DNA from: CAYZDV01 sp964477275
GTDB taxonomy: Bacteria; Acidobacteriota; Aminicenantia; Aminicenantales; Aminicenantaceae
NCBI GenBank assembly: GCA_964477275.1
Contig: CAYZDV010000026.1
Span: 1-20,776 of the forward strand
Direction: 5' to 3'
Length of the DNA: 20,776 bases
Both the position numbers and the translations under genes were made by a program. The notes below the pieces were generated by a model. The model did no database searches. It worked only from the letters and a program-made list of their open reading frames with translations, and had not been told where the DNA came from. This document shows, one piece after another, positions 6,416-12,655 of this stretch; the first letter of the stretch is position 1; every line of letters starts with the position of its first letter.

Positions 6416-6574
6416 AATATTTTTTTAGGATGGGTCCTGTCATGGGGACACCCCATGGCACTCATTCTTACAAAATGGGGACAGTCCCCCAAAATCAAAA
6501 TAAAAAAATGGGGACAGTCCCCAATTTTGCAGGCCCCAATTTTGTGCGGGGGACACCCCATGCCACCCATCCTG
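6416..6574. repeat. REP/BIME-like palindromic repeat element
   Basis: An element bounded by imperfect inverted ends: AGGATGGGT at 6427-6435 and its complement ACCCATCCT at 6565-6573. Each end is followed inward by a CATGGGG/CCCCATG block. Inside are two copies of the palindrome GGGGACAGTCCCC (6477-6489 and 6510-6522) and a direct repeat CCCCAATTTTG (6519-6529 and 6534-6544). The left end, including the preceding AATATTTTTTT, recurs at 20730-20776. This architecture matches REP-type elements mobilised by REP-associated tyrosine transposases; no such gene is in the window. It occupies most of the first half of the 352-base gap 6394-6745. Confidence 0.75.
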
Positions 6575-6654
6575 TTTTCAAAGGAAATGGCCATTACGCC
6601 GGAAAAAAAGATTCATGAATGAAAAAATAGAGTGTTTTTCATTCGATTCTGTTT

Positions 6655-6663
6655 TGATATAAT
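6655..6663 (+). promoter_or_regulatory. Extended -10 promoter of the IscU-like gene
   Basis: TGATATAAT (TGn plus a perfect TATAAT at 6658-6663) is an extended -10 element. The -35 region 17 bases upstream is only T-rich. Transcription would begin near 6670 and give a leader of about 75 bases. In that leader GAGAGTC (6701-6707) can pair with GACTCTC (6734-6740), close to the start codon at 6746. Confidence 0.5.
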
Positions 6664-6745
6664 AACTTTTTTGCAAAGAAACCTCTGCGTTTCAATCCTT
6701 GAGAGTCTAAAAACATAAATTCCGAGGGTCAGGGACTCTCTGGAA

Positions 6746-7237
6746 ATGGCAGAGAAAGAGAAAACCATGGGCAAAGATGAGACTATCGACAAATTTGCCC
6801 GCGAACTCCAGGAACAGATCATGGCCCAGATCAGGAAAACCTACTCTGAAGCCGTCATCGACCACTGGCAGAACCCGAGAAATTTCAAGAAAATCGAAAG
6901 TCCGGACGGCTACGCTTCTGTCAAAGGCTCCTGCGGGGACACCATGGAGATGTTCCTCAAGCTAAATGATGAGAGAATCACCGACTGCGGGTTCCAGACC
7001 GACGGCTGCGGGACAACCATCGCCTGCGGAAGCGTGGCCACGGAGCTGGCCCTCGGCAGGAGCTTCACGCGGGCGCTGGCCGGGGTCAGTGCCCAGGAAA
7101 TCCTCAAGCGCCTGGGAGGTCTTCCGGCGGGAGATATCCACTGTGCCCAACTGGCGGCTGAGACCATGAGAAGGGCTCTTGCCGACTATCTCTACCAGAA
7201 AAAAAGCCACTGGAAGAAACACTACCGGCGGTTCTGA
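6746..7237 (+). CDS. IscU/NifU N-terminal-type iron-sulfur cluster scaffold
   Basis: The product (163 residues from ATG 6746) is an IscU-like scaffold on which Fe-S clusters are assembled before transfer to apoproteins. The core begins at TYSEAVIDHWQNPRN and keeps the three ligand cysteines: Cys63 in GSCGD (with Asp65), Cys88 in DGCGT and Cys133 in HCAQLA. Two further cysteines (Cys81, Cys94) are near the site. An N-terminal extension of about 32 residues, likely helical (DKFARELQEQIMAQIRK), precedes the usual IscU start. An alternative start is ATG 6767. No cysteine desulfurase (IscS/NifS) is adjacent, so this is an orphan scaffold. It leads a run of cysteine-rich and radical SAM genes on the same strand. 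Confidence 0.9.
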   Translation: MAEKEKTMGKDETIDKFARELQEQIMAQIRKTYSEAVIDHWQNPRNFKKIESPDGYASVKGSCGDTMEMFLKLNDERITDCGFQTDGCGTTIACGSVATELALGRSFTRALAGVSAQEILKRLGGLPAGDIHCAQLAAETMRRALADYLYQKKSHWKKHYRRF

Positions 7238-7262
7238 ACTGAAATTTTGATTGGAGCTCATC

Positions 7263-7466
7263 ATGAAAGAATGCCGAAGCGAGAAAAACCTTGACGCCTG
7301 CAACTGCACCTGGGAACCGTGCAGCCGCAAGGGCCTCTGCTGCGAATGCATCCAGTATCACTGGGGCATGGAGCAGCTCCCTGCCTGCCTCTTCCCGGAC
7401 GACGTGGAAAAAACCTACGACCGTTCGCTGAAGAGATTCATCGAGGTCTACAAAAAGAGGATTTAA
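7263..7466 (+). CDS. Small cysteine-rich DUF6485-like protein
   Basis: A 67-residue cytoplasmic protein with eight cysteines in its first 42 residues (Cys4, 13, 15, 20, 26, 27, 29 and 42), in the pattern CNCTWEPCSRKGLCCECIQYH. I associate this pattern with DUF6485, a family found mainly in anaerobes; the assignment is from memory. The cysteines probably hold zinc or an Fe-S cluster. The start is ATG 7263, preceded by GGAG at 7253-7256; the in-frame TTG at 7251 overlaps the ribosome site. It sits 25 bases after the IscU-like gene and 10 bases before the radical SAM gene, so the three are almost certainly co-transcribed. Confidence 0.8.
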   Translation: MKECRSEKNLDACNCTWEPCSRKGLCCECIQYHWGMEQLPACLFPDDVEKTYDRSLKRFIEVYKKRI

Positions 7467-7476
7467 GGGTTCATTT

Positions 7477-8424
7477 TTGGGCAGAAGACAGGAGCAAACG
7501 CATTCCCTTCATCTCTACGGCCCGGTGCCTTCCCGGCGGCTCGGCTTTTCCCTGGGCATCGATATCATTCCCTTCAAAACCTGCACCCTCGATTGCGTCT
7601 ACTGCCAGTTGGGCAGGACCGTCTTCAAAACCCTCCGCAGGAAAAAATACTTCTCCCCGGATGAGATTCTCGAGGACATCCGAGAAAGAATCGCCTCCGG
7701 TTCTCAGATTGACTGCATCACCTTTTCCGGCTCGGGAGAGCCGACCCTGAACACGGCTCTGGGCAGGCTGATCCGGGGAGTCAAAAAGATGACTTCCGTG
7801 CCGGTGGCTGTCCTGACCAACGCGACGCTCTTCTCTCAAAAAAGCGTGAGAAACGATTTGATGGAAGCGGACCTGGTTGTTCCTTCTCTCGATGCCGCCG
7901 ACCAGGAAGTTTTCGAAAAAATAAACCTGCCTTGCTCTCCTTTGAAGGTCGAAGACGTCATTGGGGGGCTCCAGGCCTTCCGCCGGGAATTCAAAGGCCA
8001 GATCTGGCTGGAGATCATGCTGGTCAAGGGTGTGAACGACTCTCCCGCGCATCTTCGAAGACTCAAAGAGGCTGTGGCCAGAATCCACCCAGACAGGGTC
8101 CAGCTCAACACCGTGGCCCGGCCGCCGGCAGAGAAGCGGGCCATGCCTCTGAGCCGGGAAAAGCTGGAGAAAATCCAGGAGTTCTTCGGTGAAAAATGCG
8201 AGATCATCGCTGATTTCGGCCGCGGCACCCAGAAAAGGCGCCCCGGAAAGCTGGATGAAGCCATTCTGAGTATGGTCAAAAGAAGGCCGCTGACTCTGGA
8301 CGATCTGTCGGCTGCCCTCGGCCGCCATCCCAACGAAATCGTCAAATCACTCGAGCGGATGGTCAGGAAAGGAAGGATTCGGACGGTTACTCATAAGGGC
8401 AGGAGGTATTTCGAGCCGGGCTGA
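7477..8424 (+). CDS. Radical SAM protein with C-terminal winged helix
   Basis: The 315-residue product belongs to the COG0731-like group of Fe-S oxidoreductases. It has the family lead-in YGPVPSRRLGFSLGID, then the cluster motif C36-TLD-C40-VY-C43 (CxxxCxxC) and the SAM-contact stretch SGSGEPTLN. After the barrel (to about residue 235) there is a C-terminal segment of about 65 residues that reads as a winged helix (MVKRRPLTLDDLSAALG, then IVKSLERMVRKGRIRTV, then RRYFEPG). The only start in frame before the conserved motif is TTG 7477; no good ATG or GTG exists and the ribosome site is weak, so expression is probably coupled to the DUF6485-like gene 10 bases upstream. Substrate unknown; some relatives resemble Tyw1-type tRNA wybutosine enzymes. 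Confidence 0.85.
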   Translation: MGRRQEQTHSLHLYGPVPSRRLGFSLGIDIIPFKTCTLDCVYCQLGRTVFKTLRRKKYFSPDEILEDIRERIASGSQIDCITFSGSGEPTLNTALGRLIRGVKKMTSVPVAVLTNATLFSQKSVRNDLMEADLVVPSLDAADQEVFEKINLPCSPLKVEDVIGGLQAFRREFKGQIWLEIMLVKGVNDSPAHLRRLKEAVARIHPDRVQLNTVARPPAEKRAMPLSREKLEKIQEFFGEKCEIIADFGRGTQKRRPGKLDEAILSMVKRRPLTLDDLSAALGRHPNEIVKSLERMVRKGRIRTVTHKGRRYFEPG

Positions 8425-8483
8425 ACGCTCGGAGCCGGCAGAAGCCGAGAGAAAAAATTCGGGCCTCCTGGAAAGGGGAGACG

Positions 8484-9005
8484 ATGAAAGAGATCAAGGA
8501 TTTATCCCGGCAGCAGCTCCTCGAACTTCTCGAAGACGCGGCCAAGAACTGGCTTGCCCATGACGGTCTCTGGTTTCGCGCGGTCGAAGACCGGTTCGGC
8601 ATTGAAACAGCCATGGAGCTCGACCGGAAGGCCTGGGAGAAGTTCACGGTTATCGAAGCCCGGAGAATCATGAACAGGCTGGGGATGGAGCCAGGAGGAG
8701 GCATTTCCGCGCTCGCCCGGGCGCTCCAGTTCAGGCTTTACGCCCGCATCAATGTCCAGGAAATCCGGGAAATGAGCGAAACGCGCTGCGTTTTCCGCAT
8801 GACCAATTGCCGGGTGCAGGAGGCCAGACGACGCCAGGGGCTTCCTGATTTTCCCTGCAAACCGGTGGGCATCGTTGAGTACAGCGGCTTTGCCAGAACC
8901 ATAGATCCACGGATTCAAACCGCCTGCCTGACCTGTCCTCCAGACCCCCATCCGCCGGATGTCTGGTGCGAATGGGAATTCCGGATCAAGCCCGATCTTC
9001 CATGA
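8484..9005 (+). CDS. DUF6125-like cysteine-containing protein
   Basis: A 173-residue soluble protein. Residues 1-95 look helical (LSRQQLLELLEDAAKNWLAHDGLWF, split by a turn). The C-terminal half carries six cysteines (102, 109, 125, 148, 151 and 162) in a conserved-looking context: CRVQEARRRQGLPDFPCK, then IDPRIQTACLTCPPD and WCEWEF. I link it to DUF6125, and more loosely to the L-2-amino-thiazoline-4-carboxylate hydrolase-like fold; both are from memory. The cysteines may bind a metal or cluster. The start is ATG 8484 after GGGGAG. Its stop overlaps the start of the methyltransferase gene in an ATGA junction, so the two are translated together. Confidence 0.75.
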   Translation: MKEIKDLSRQQLLELLEDAAKNWLAHDGLWFRAVEDRFGIETAMELDRKAWEKFTVIEARRIMNRLGMEPGGGISALARALQFRLYARINVQEIREMSETRCVFRMTNCRVQEARRRQGLPDFPCKPVGIVEYSGFARTIDPRIQTACLTCPPDPHPPDVWCEWEFRIKPDLP

Positions 9006-9658
9006 GCCGCAGGGAAAAGGTCAAGACATACGATCAGACATGGCAGGAATACGACAGGTGGTACGACGCTCATCCCGCCCTCTACCGGTCCGAAATCAAG
9101 GCTCTCCAGAAAGCGCTTCCTTCAGGCGAGGGGCTGGAAATCGGCGTTGGAACCGGAAGGTTTGCCTCTTCTCTCTCAGTCCGGTTCGGCCTGGACCCTT
9201 CCTTTCCCATGCTCAAGCTTGCCCGGCAGAGAAATGTCCAGGTCGTCCAGGGTTTTGGCGAAGAACTTCCCTTCAAAAATGAGGCTTTTCATTTCATCCT
9301 GGTTGTGTATACTATAGAACTCGTCAATGATCCCATTCATTTTCTCAGAGAAGCGACAAGAACGCTGAAGACAAAGGGCGCTTTGGTGTTGGGAATTCTG
9401 GACCGGGAGAGCTCCTGGGGCAGGTTCTATGCCCGGAAAGCCTGCCGGAGCCAGTATTACTCCTTTTTTCGTTTCTTCTCTCCCCGGGAGATCCTTCAGC
9501 TTTTTAAAGATGTTCCTCTGGTATTTGAAACCGCGTTCCAAACCCTCTTCCATTCCCCACCAGACCTTGAGCACGTCGAGGAGCCGCACAGCGGTTTCGG
9601 CCAGGGAGGATTCGTCGTCCTCAAGGCGATCAAAAAACCTCTGTCAGCGGGCAAATGA
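9002..9658 (+). CDS. Class I SAM-dependent methyltransferase
   Basis: The 218-residue product has the Rossmann-fold SAM-binding motif I, LEIGVGTGRF (residues 45-54), the acidic end of strand 2 (FGLDPSFPML) and a motif IV-like stretch ELPFKNEAFHFILVVYTIELV, as in the Methyltransf_11 group. Substrate is unknown. The start is ATG 9002, overlapping the preceding stop (ATGA); the frame is open 36 bases further upstream, but the coupled ATG is preferred. Being translationally coupled to the DUF6125-like gene, it may act on the same pathway as that protein and the radical SAM enzyme; this is inference from arrangement. Confidence 0.85.
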   Translation: MSRREKVKTYDQTWQEYDRWYDAHPALYRSEIKALQKALPSGEGLEIGVGTGRFASSLSVRFGLDPSFPMLKLARQRNVQVVQGFGEELPFKNEAFHFILVVYTIELVNDPIHFLREATRTLKTKGALVLGILDRESSWGRFYARKACRSQYYSFFRFFSPREILQLFKDVPLVFETAFQTLFHSPPDLEHVEEPHSGFGQGGFVVLKAIKKPLSAGK

Positions 9659-9666
9659 GAAAAACG

Positions 9667-9706
9667 GTCATCATTCGCTTTTGTCATGCACAAAGCGTGT
9701 CATCAT
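9667..9706. promoter_or_regulatory. Hairpin flanked by direct repeats before the aminotransferase gene
   Basis: GTCATCAT occurs at 9667-9674 and again at 9699-9706. Between them CGCTTTTGT (9676-9684) and ACAAAGCG (9690-9697) form a stem of eight pairs with one bulged T and the loop CATGC. It ends just before the ribosome site AAGGAG (9708-9713). This could be an operator or an RNA element controlling the aminotransferase; no regulator is known. Confidence 0.4.
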
Positions 9707-9718
9707 AAAGGAGAGCGT

Positions 9719-10684
9719 ATGTTCAGCAATACTCATTTTCCACGAGCCAAAAAGTTCTGGCACCAGGGAAAGCTCTACAAATGGTCGGAAGTTAGCGTCC
9801 ACTGCATGTCCCATGTCCTCCATTACGGCACCTCGGTGTTCGAGGGAATCCGGGCTTACCCCACCGACAGGGGGCCGGCCATTTTCCGCCTCAGCGATCA
9901 CGTCGACCGGCTCTTCCATTCAGCCTCGATCCTGTCGATGACAGTTTCCTTCGGCAAAGAGGAGATCGCCGAAGCCATCAAAGCCGTTGTCAGGGCCAAC
10001 AGACTGGATTCCGCCTACATCCGCCCCCTGCTTTTTTACGGCTACGGGAATCTGGGCCTGGTGCCCAAATTCTCTCCGGTGGAGCTGGTCATTGGCGCCT
10101 GGGAATGGGGAGCCTACCTGGGGGATAAAACGGAAAAAGGGGTCCGGGTCTGCATCGTCCCCTGGAAGCGCATTCATCGCTCGCAGCTGGAAATGACGGC
10201 AAAGCTCGGCGGGGTCTACGTCCAGTCCGCAATCTGCGGCATGGAAGCCCGCACCAGAGGATACGATGAAGCGGTCTTCCTCAATCTGGAAGGGAACGTT
10301 GCTGAAGGCCCGGGAGAGAACATCTTCATTGTCGAGGACGGCCAGCTCAAAACCAACGACAAGAGAGAATCGATCCTGGAGGGGATCACCCGGACGACTA
10401 TTCTGGAGATGAGCGAAGACCTTGGCCTGAAATTCTCGGTCGGTCCAATCACCAAACAGGACTTTCTTCAGGCCGAAGAGGCCTTCTTTACAGGAACGGC
10501 TGTCGAGATCGCGCCCATCGTCCGGGTGCTGGACCTCTCCAGCCCGGAAGAAGAGAAAAAAGAGGACATCATCGGTTCTGGAAAAGCCGGAGAGGTCACG
10601 CTCCGGGTGGCGAGAGCCTATCGCGATGTTGTGCGGGGGGAAAACAAAAAATTCGAGAAGTGGCTGACCCATGTCGAGGACTGA
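9719..10684 (+). CDS. ilvE: Branched-chain amino acid aminotransferase (class IV)
   Basis: A PLP enzyme that transfers amino groups between glutamate and branched-chain 2-oxo acids, the last step of Val/Leu/Ile synthesis or the first of their breakdown. The 321-residue product shows the fold-type IV layout: HYGTSVFEGIRAY near the N terminus, the PLP lysine Lys162 in TAKLGGVYVQS, EARTRGYDEAVFL, GNVAEGPGENIFIVEDGQL and ITRTTILEM, and a final FFTGTAVEIAPI motif that matches IlvE. The start is ATG 9719 after AAGGAG; the ATG at 9686 lies in the hairpin region and lacks a ribosome site. A D-amino acid or aminodeoxychorismate lyase role is less likely given the strong IlvE match. Confidence 0.9.
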   Translation: MFSNTHFPRAKKFWHQGKLYKWSEVSVHCMSHVLHYGTSVFEGIRAYPTDRGPAIFRLSDHVDRLFHSASILSMTVSFGKEEIAEAIKAVVRANRLDSAYIRPLLFYGYGNLGLVPKFSPVELVIGAWEWGAYLGDKTEKGVRVCIVPWKRIHRSQLEMTAKLGGVYVQSAICGMEARTRGYDEAVFLNLEGNVAEGPGENIFIVEDGQLKTNDKRESILEGITRTTILEMSEDLGLKFSVGPITKQDFLQAEEAFFTGTAVEIAPIVRVLDLSSPEEEKKEDIIGSGKAGEVTLRVARAYRDVVRGENKKFEKWLTHVED

Positions 10685-10746
10685 AGGGCGCTGGCGACCC
10701 AGTCTTCCCGGTGCCAATGCGCTCGTCTCTTTGAGGATAAATCGCC

Positions 10747-11220
10747 ATGAAAATGTCAAAATCCATGGAGATCAAGCTCAAACCCATCGGGATTGCGCAT
10801 TCGCCGTTTAAGAAAAAAGAAGACATCGACACGGACAAATTCGCGGACTCCCGGGGCTTTGATTCTGTCCAGGGCGAGCTGGAGATCTTCAGGGAATACG
10901 AAGAGGGATTAAAGGATACAGAAGGATTCTCCCATCTTATCGTTATCTTTGCTTTTCATGAGTCAGAAGGATACAGGCTCCATACCAAACCCTTCCTCGA
11001 CGACACGTTGAGGGGTGTTTTCTCCACCCGGAGTCCTCACCGGCCCAACCCGATTGGAATGACCGTCGTCAAGGTCATCGAGAGAAAGGAAAATATCCTC
11101 AGGGTCTCGGGAGTCGATATGATCGAGGGCACGCCGATACTCGATATCAAGCCGTACACCCCCCGCGACCGGAAATCTCCGCTCGAGCTCGGCTGGCTCG
11201 GGCCCAGGATGAAAAAATAG
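10747..11220 (+). CDS. trmO: tRNA (t6A37) methyltransferase TrmO/TsaA family
   Basis: TrmO-type proteins methylate N6-threonylcarbamoyladenosine at position 37 of certain tRNAs using SAM. The 157-residue product has the beta-barrel family motifs: LKPIGIAHSPF at the start, VQGELEIF, and the signature VFSTRSPHRPNPIGMTVV followed by DMIEGTPILDIKPY. Length fits the single-domain form, without the C-terminal extension of the E. coli enzyme. Starts at ATG 10747, 10753 and 10765 are all possible; the first has AGGA upstream. It stands alone, 62 bases after the aminotransferase. Together with the que genes it is the second tRNA-modification function in the window, but nothing links them physically. 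Confidence 0.88.
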   Translation: MKMSKSMEIKLKPIGIAHSPFKKKEDIDTDKFADSRGFDSVQGELEIFREYEEGLKDTEGFSHLIVIFAFHESEGYRLHTKPFLDDTLRGVFSTRSPHRPNPIGMTVVKVIERKENILRVSGVDMIEGTPILDIKPYTPRDRKSPLELGWLGPRMKK

Positions 11221-11246
11221 GCGTTCTCGCTTTTCTCTTTCAATTC

Positions 11247-11255
11247 TGGTATATT
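11247..11255 (+). promoter_or_regulatory. Candidate extended -10 promoter of the M16 protease pair
   Basis: TGGTATATT (11247-11255) has the TGn extension and a TATATT -10 core, with no convincing -35. A start near 11262 would leave a 50-base leader ending in the strong ribosome site AGGAGGT at 11297-11303. Confidence 0.4.
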
Positions 11256-11311
11256 TTTTCGCAGGCTTGAATGGAATCGCAAACCCGACATCTTCATAGG
11301 AGGTCATAAAA

Positions 11312-12655
11312 ATGATAAAATCCATTTGTGCGTTCCTCGCGCTTCTCCTTTTTCTGAGCCTTCCCTCTCTGCTGCTCGGGTCCAAAGTCTTCCCCTATGA
11401 CTACAAAGTCGAAGTGCTGGAAAACGGGCTGAAGGTCGTCTCCATCCCTCTCGACAACCCCCACATCATATCCCACTACGTCATAGTCCGCTCCGGCTCG
11501 CGGAACGAGGTCGAGCCGGGAAAATCCGGCTTTGCCCATTTCTTCGAGCACATGATGTTCAAGGGCACCCAGACCATGCCCCAGGAAGCCTACGATGACT
11601 TCCTGACCAGGCTCGGAGCCGGCACCAACGGCTACACCACCGACGATTACACCTGCTATTTTGTGGTCTTTGCCGGAAGGGAAAACCTGGAGGAAGTGGT
11701 CAGGACAGAAGCCGACCGCTTCATCAACCTCTACTATGACGAGGAGATGCTGAAAACCGAGGCACCGGTCATCGAAGGAGAATATTATGCCAGTGTCTCC
11801 AATCCCTCGCGCCGCCTGTTCGAAACTCTGAGAGATACCGCTTTTGAAAAGCATTCCTACAAGCATACAACTCTCGGCTATCTGCGAGACATCCTGGACA
11901 TGCCCAACCAGTTTGAATACAGCCAGCTCTTCAAGAAGCGCTTCTACGCTCCGGACAACACCGTCGTCCTCGTCGCCGGCGATTTTGACCACGACCATCT
12001 GATGGAGTATGTCCGCAAGTCATACAGTGGCTGGGAACCATCCCGCTACATGCTGGTCACGCCGGAAGAGCCTCCCCAGACCGGACAGAAACGCGGCCAT
12101 TACGAATGGCCCTCCAGGACGCTGGCCAGGCTGGCCATCGGTTTCCACGGACCGGCGTACTCCGAGGAGAAAATCGACAAGGCCGCCCTCGACCTTCTGG
12201 CCGAAGCCGGCTTCTCTTCATCCTCCCCCCTCTACCAGAGGCTGGTCATCGAGGAGCAAAAATGCGTCACCCTCAACGCCAGCTTCGCCGACAGGCGCGA
12301 TCCGTACCTGCTGGTTTTCAACGCCATCGTCCGCAGCGACGAGGACCTCGGCTACGTCGAGAAGGAAATCTTCAACGAGCTGGAGCGGCTCAAGAAAGAG
12401 CTCCTTCCAGAAGAGCTTCTCCAGGACATCAAATCCAACATGAAATACTCCTTTGCCCATGCCCTGGGCACCACCGATGGAATTGCGGGAATTCTTGCTC
12501 ATTACATCAACCTGACCACTGACCCTGGCACGGTCAACAAACTCTTCGGCCTCTACGAGAAAGTCACCCCGAAAGATATTCAGGACATGTGCCAGAAATA
12601 CTTCGTCAAAGCCACCAGCACAGTGGTCACCTTATCAGGAGGGAAAGCAAAATGA
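11312..12655 (+). CDS. Exported M16 (insulinase/pitrilysin) zinc protease, catalytic subunit
   Basis: A 447-residue product with a Sec signal peptide (hydrophobic residues about 5-22, MIKSICAFLALLLFLSLPS), so it probably acts in the periplasm. It carries the inverted zinc motif HxxEH as His76-Phe-Phe-Glu79-His80, and the third ligand Glu155 exactly 75 residues after His80 in APVIEGEYY. Two M16 domains follow the usual order (catalytic, then inactive from about residue 240). The start is ATG 11312 with AGGAGGT nine bases before it. It overlaps the next gene in an ATGA junction. Such pairs act like the beta and alpha subunits of processing peptidases, degrading or trimming peptides; the substrate here is unknown. 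Confidence 0.93.
   Translation: MIKSICAFLALLLFLSLPSLLLGSKVFPYDYKVEVLENGLKVVSIPLDNPHIISHYVIVRSGSRNEVEPGKSGFAHFFEHMMFKGTQTMPQEAYDDFLTRLGAGTNGYTTDDYTCYFVVFAGRENLEEVVRTEADRFINLYYDEEMLKTEAPVIEGEYYASVSNPSRRLFETLRDTAFEKHSYKHTTLGYLRDILDMPNQFEYSQLFKKRFYAPDNTVVLVAGDFDHDHLMEYVRKSYSGWEPSRYMLVTPEEPPQTGQKRGHYEWPSRTLARLAIGFHGPAYSEEKIDKAALDLLAEAGFSSSSPLYQRLVIEEQKCVTLNASFADRRDPYLLVFNAIVRSDEDLGYVEKEIFNELERLKKELLPEELLQDIKSNMKYSFAHALGTTDGIAGILAHYINLTTDPGTVNKLFGLYEKVTPKDIQDMCQKYFVKATSTVVTLSGGKAK

Noticed and set aside
6477..6522. GGGGACAGTCCCC palindromes as transcription factor operators
   Set aside because: They lie inside a larger inverted-repeat element that recurs at the window end, so a mobile repeat explains them better than an operator.
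5683..7237. Evidence for nitrogen fixation from NifX- and NifU-like genes
   Set aside because: No nifHDK, nifE, nifN or true nifB is in the window. Both families are widespread in non-fixing anaerobes.
8425..8483. A terminator between the radical SAM and DUF6125-like genes
   Set aside because: CTCGG and CCGAG can pair for only five bases with a long loop, and no T-run follows.
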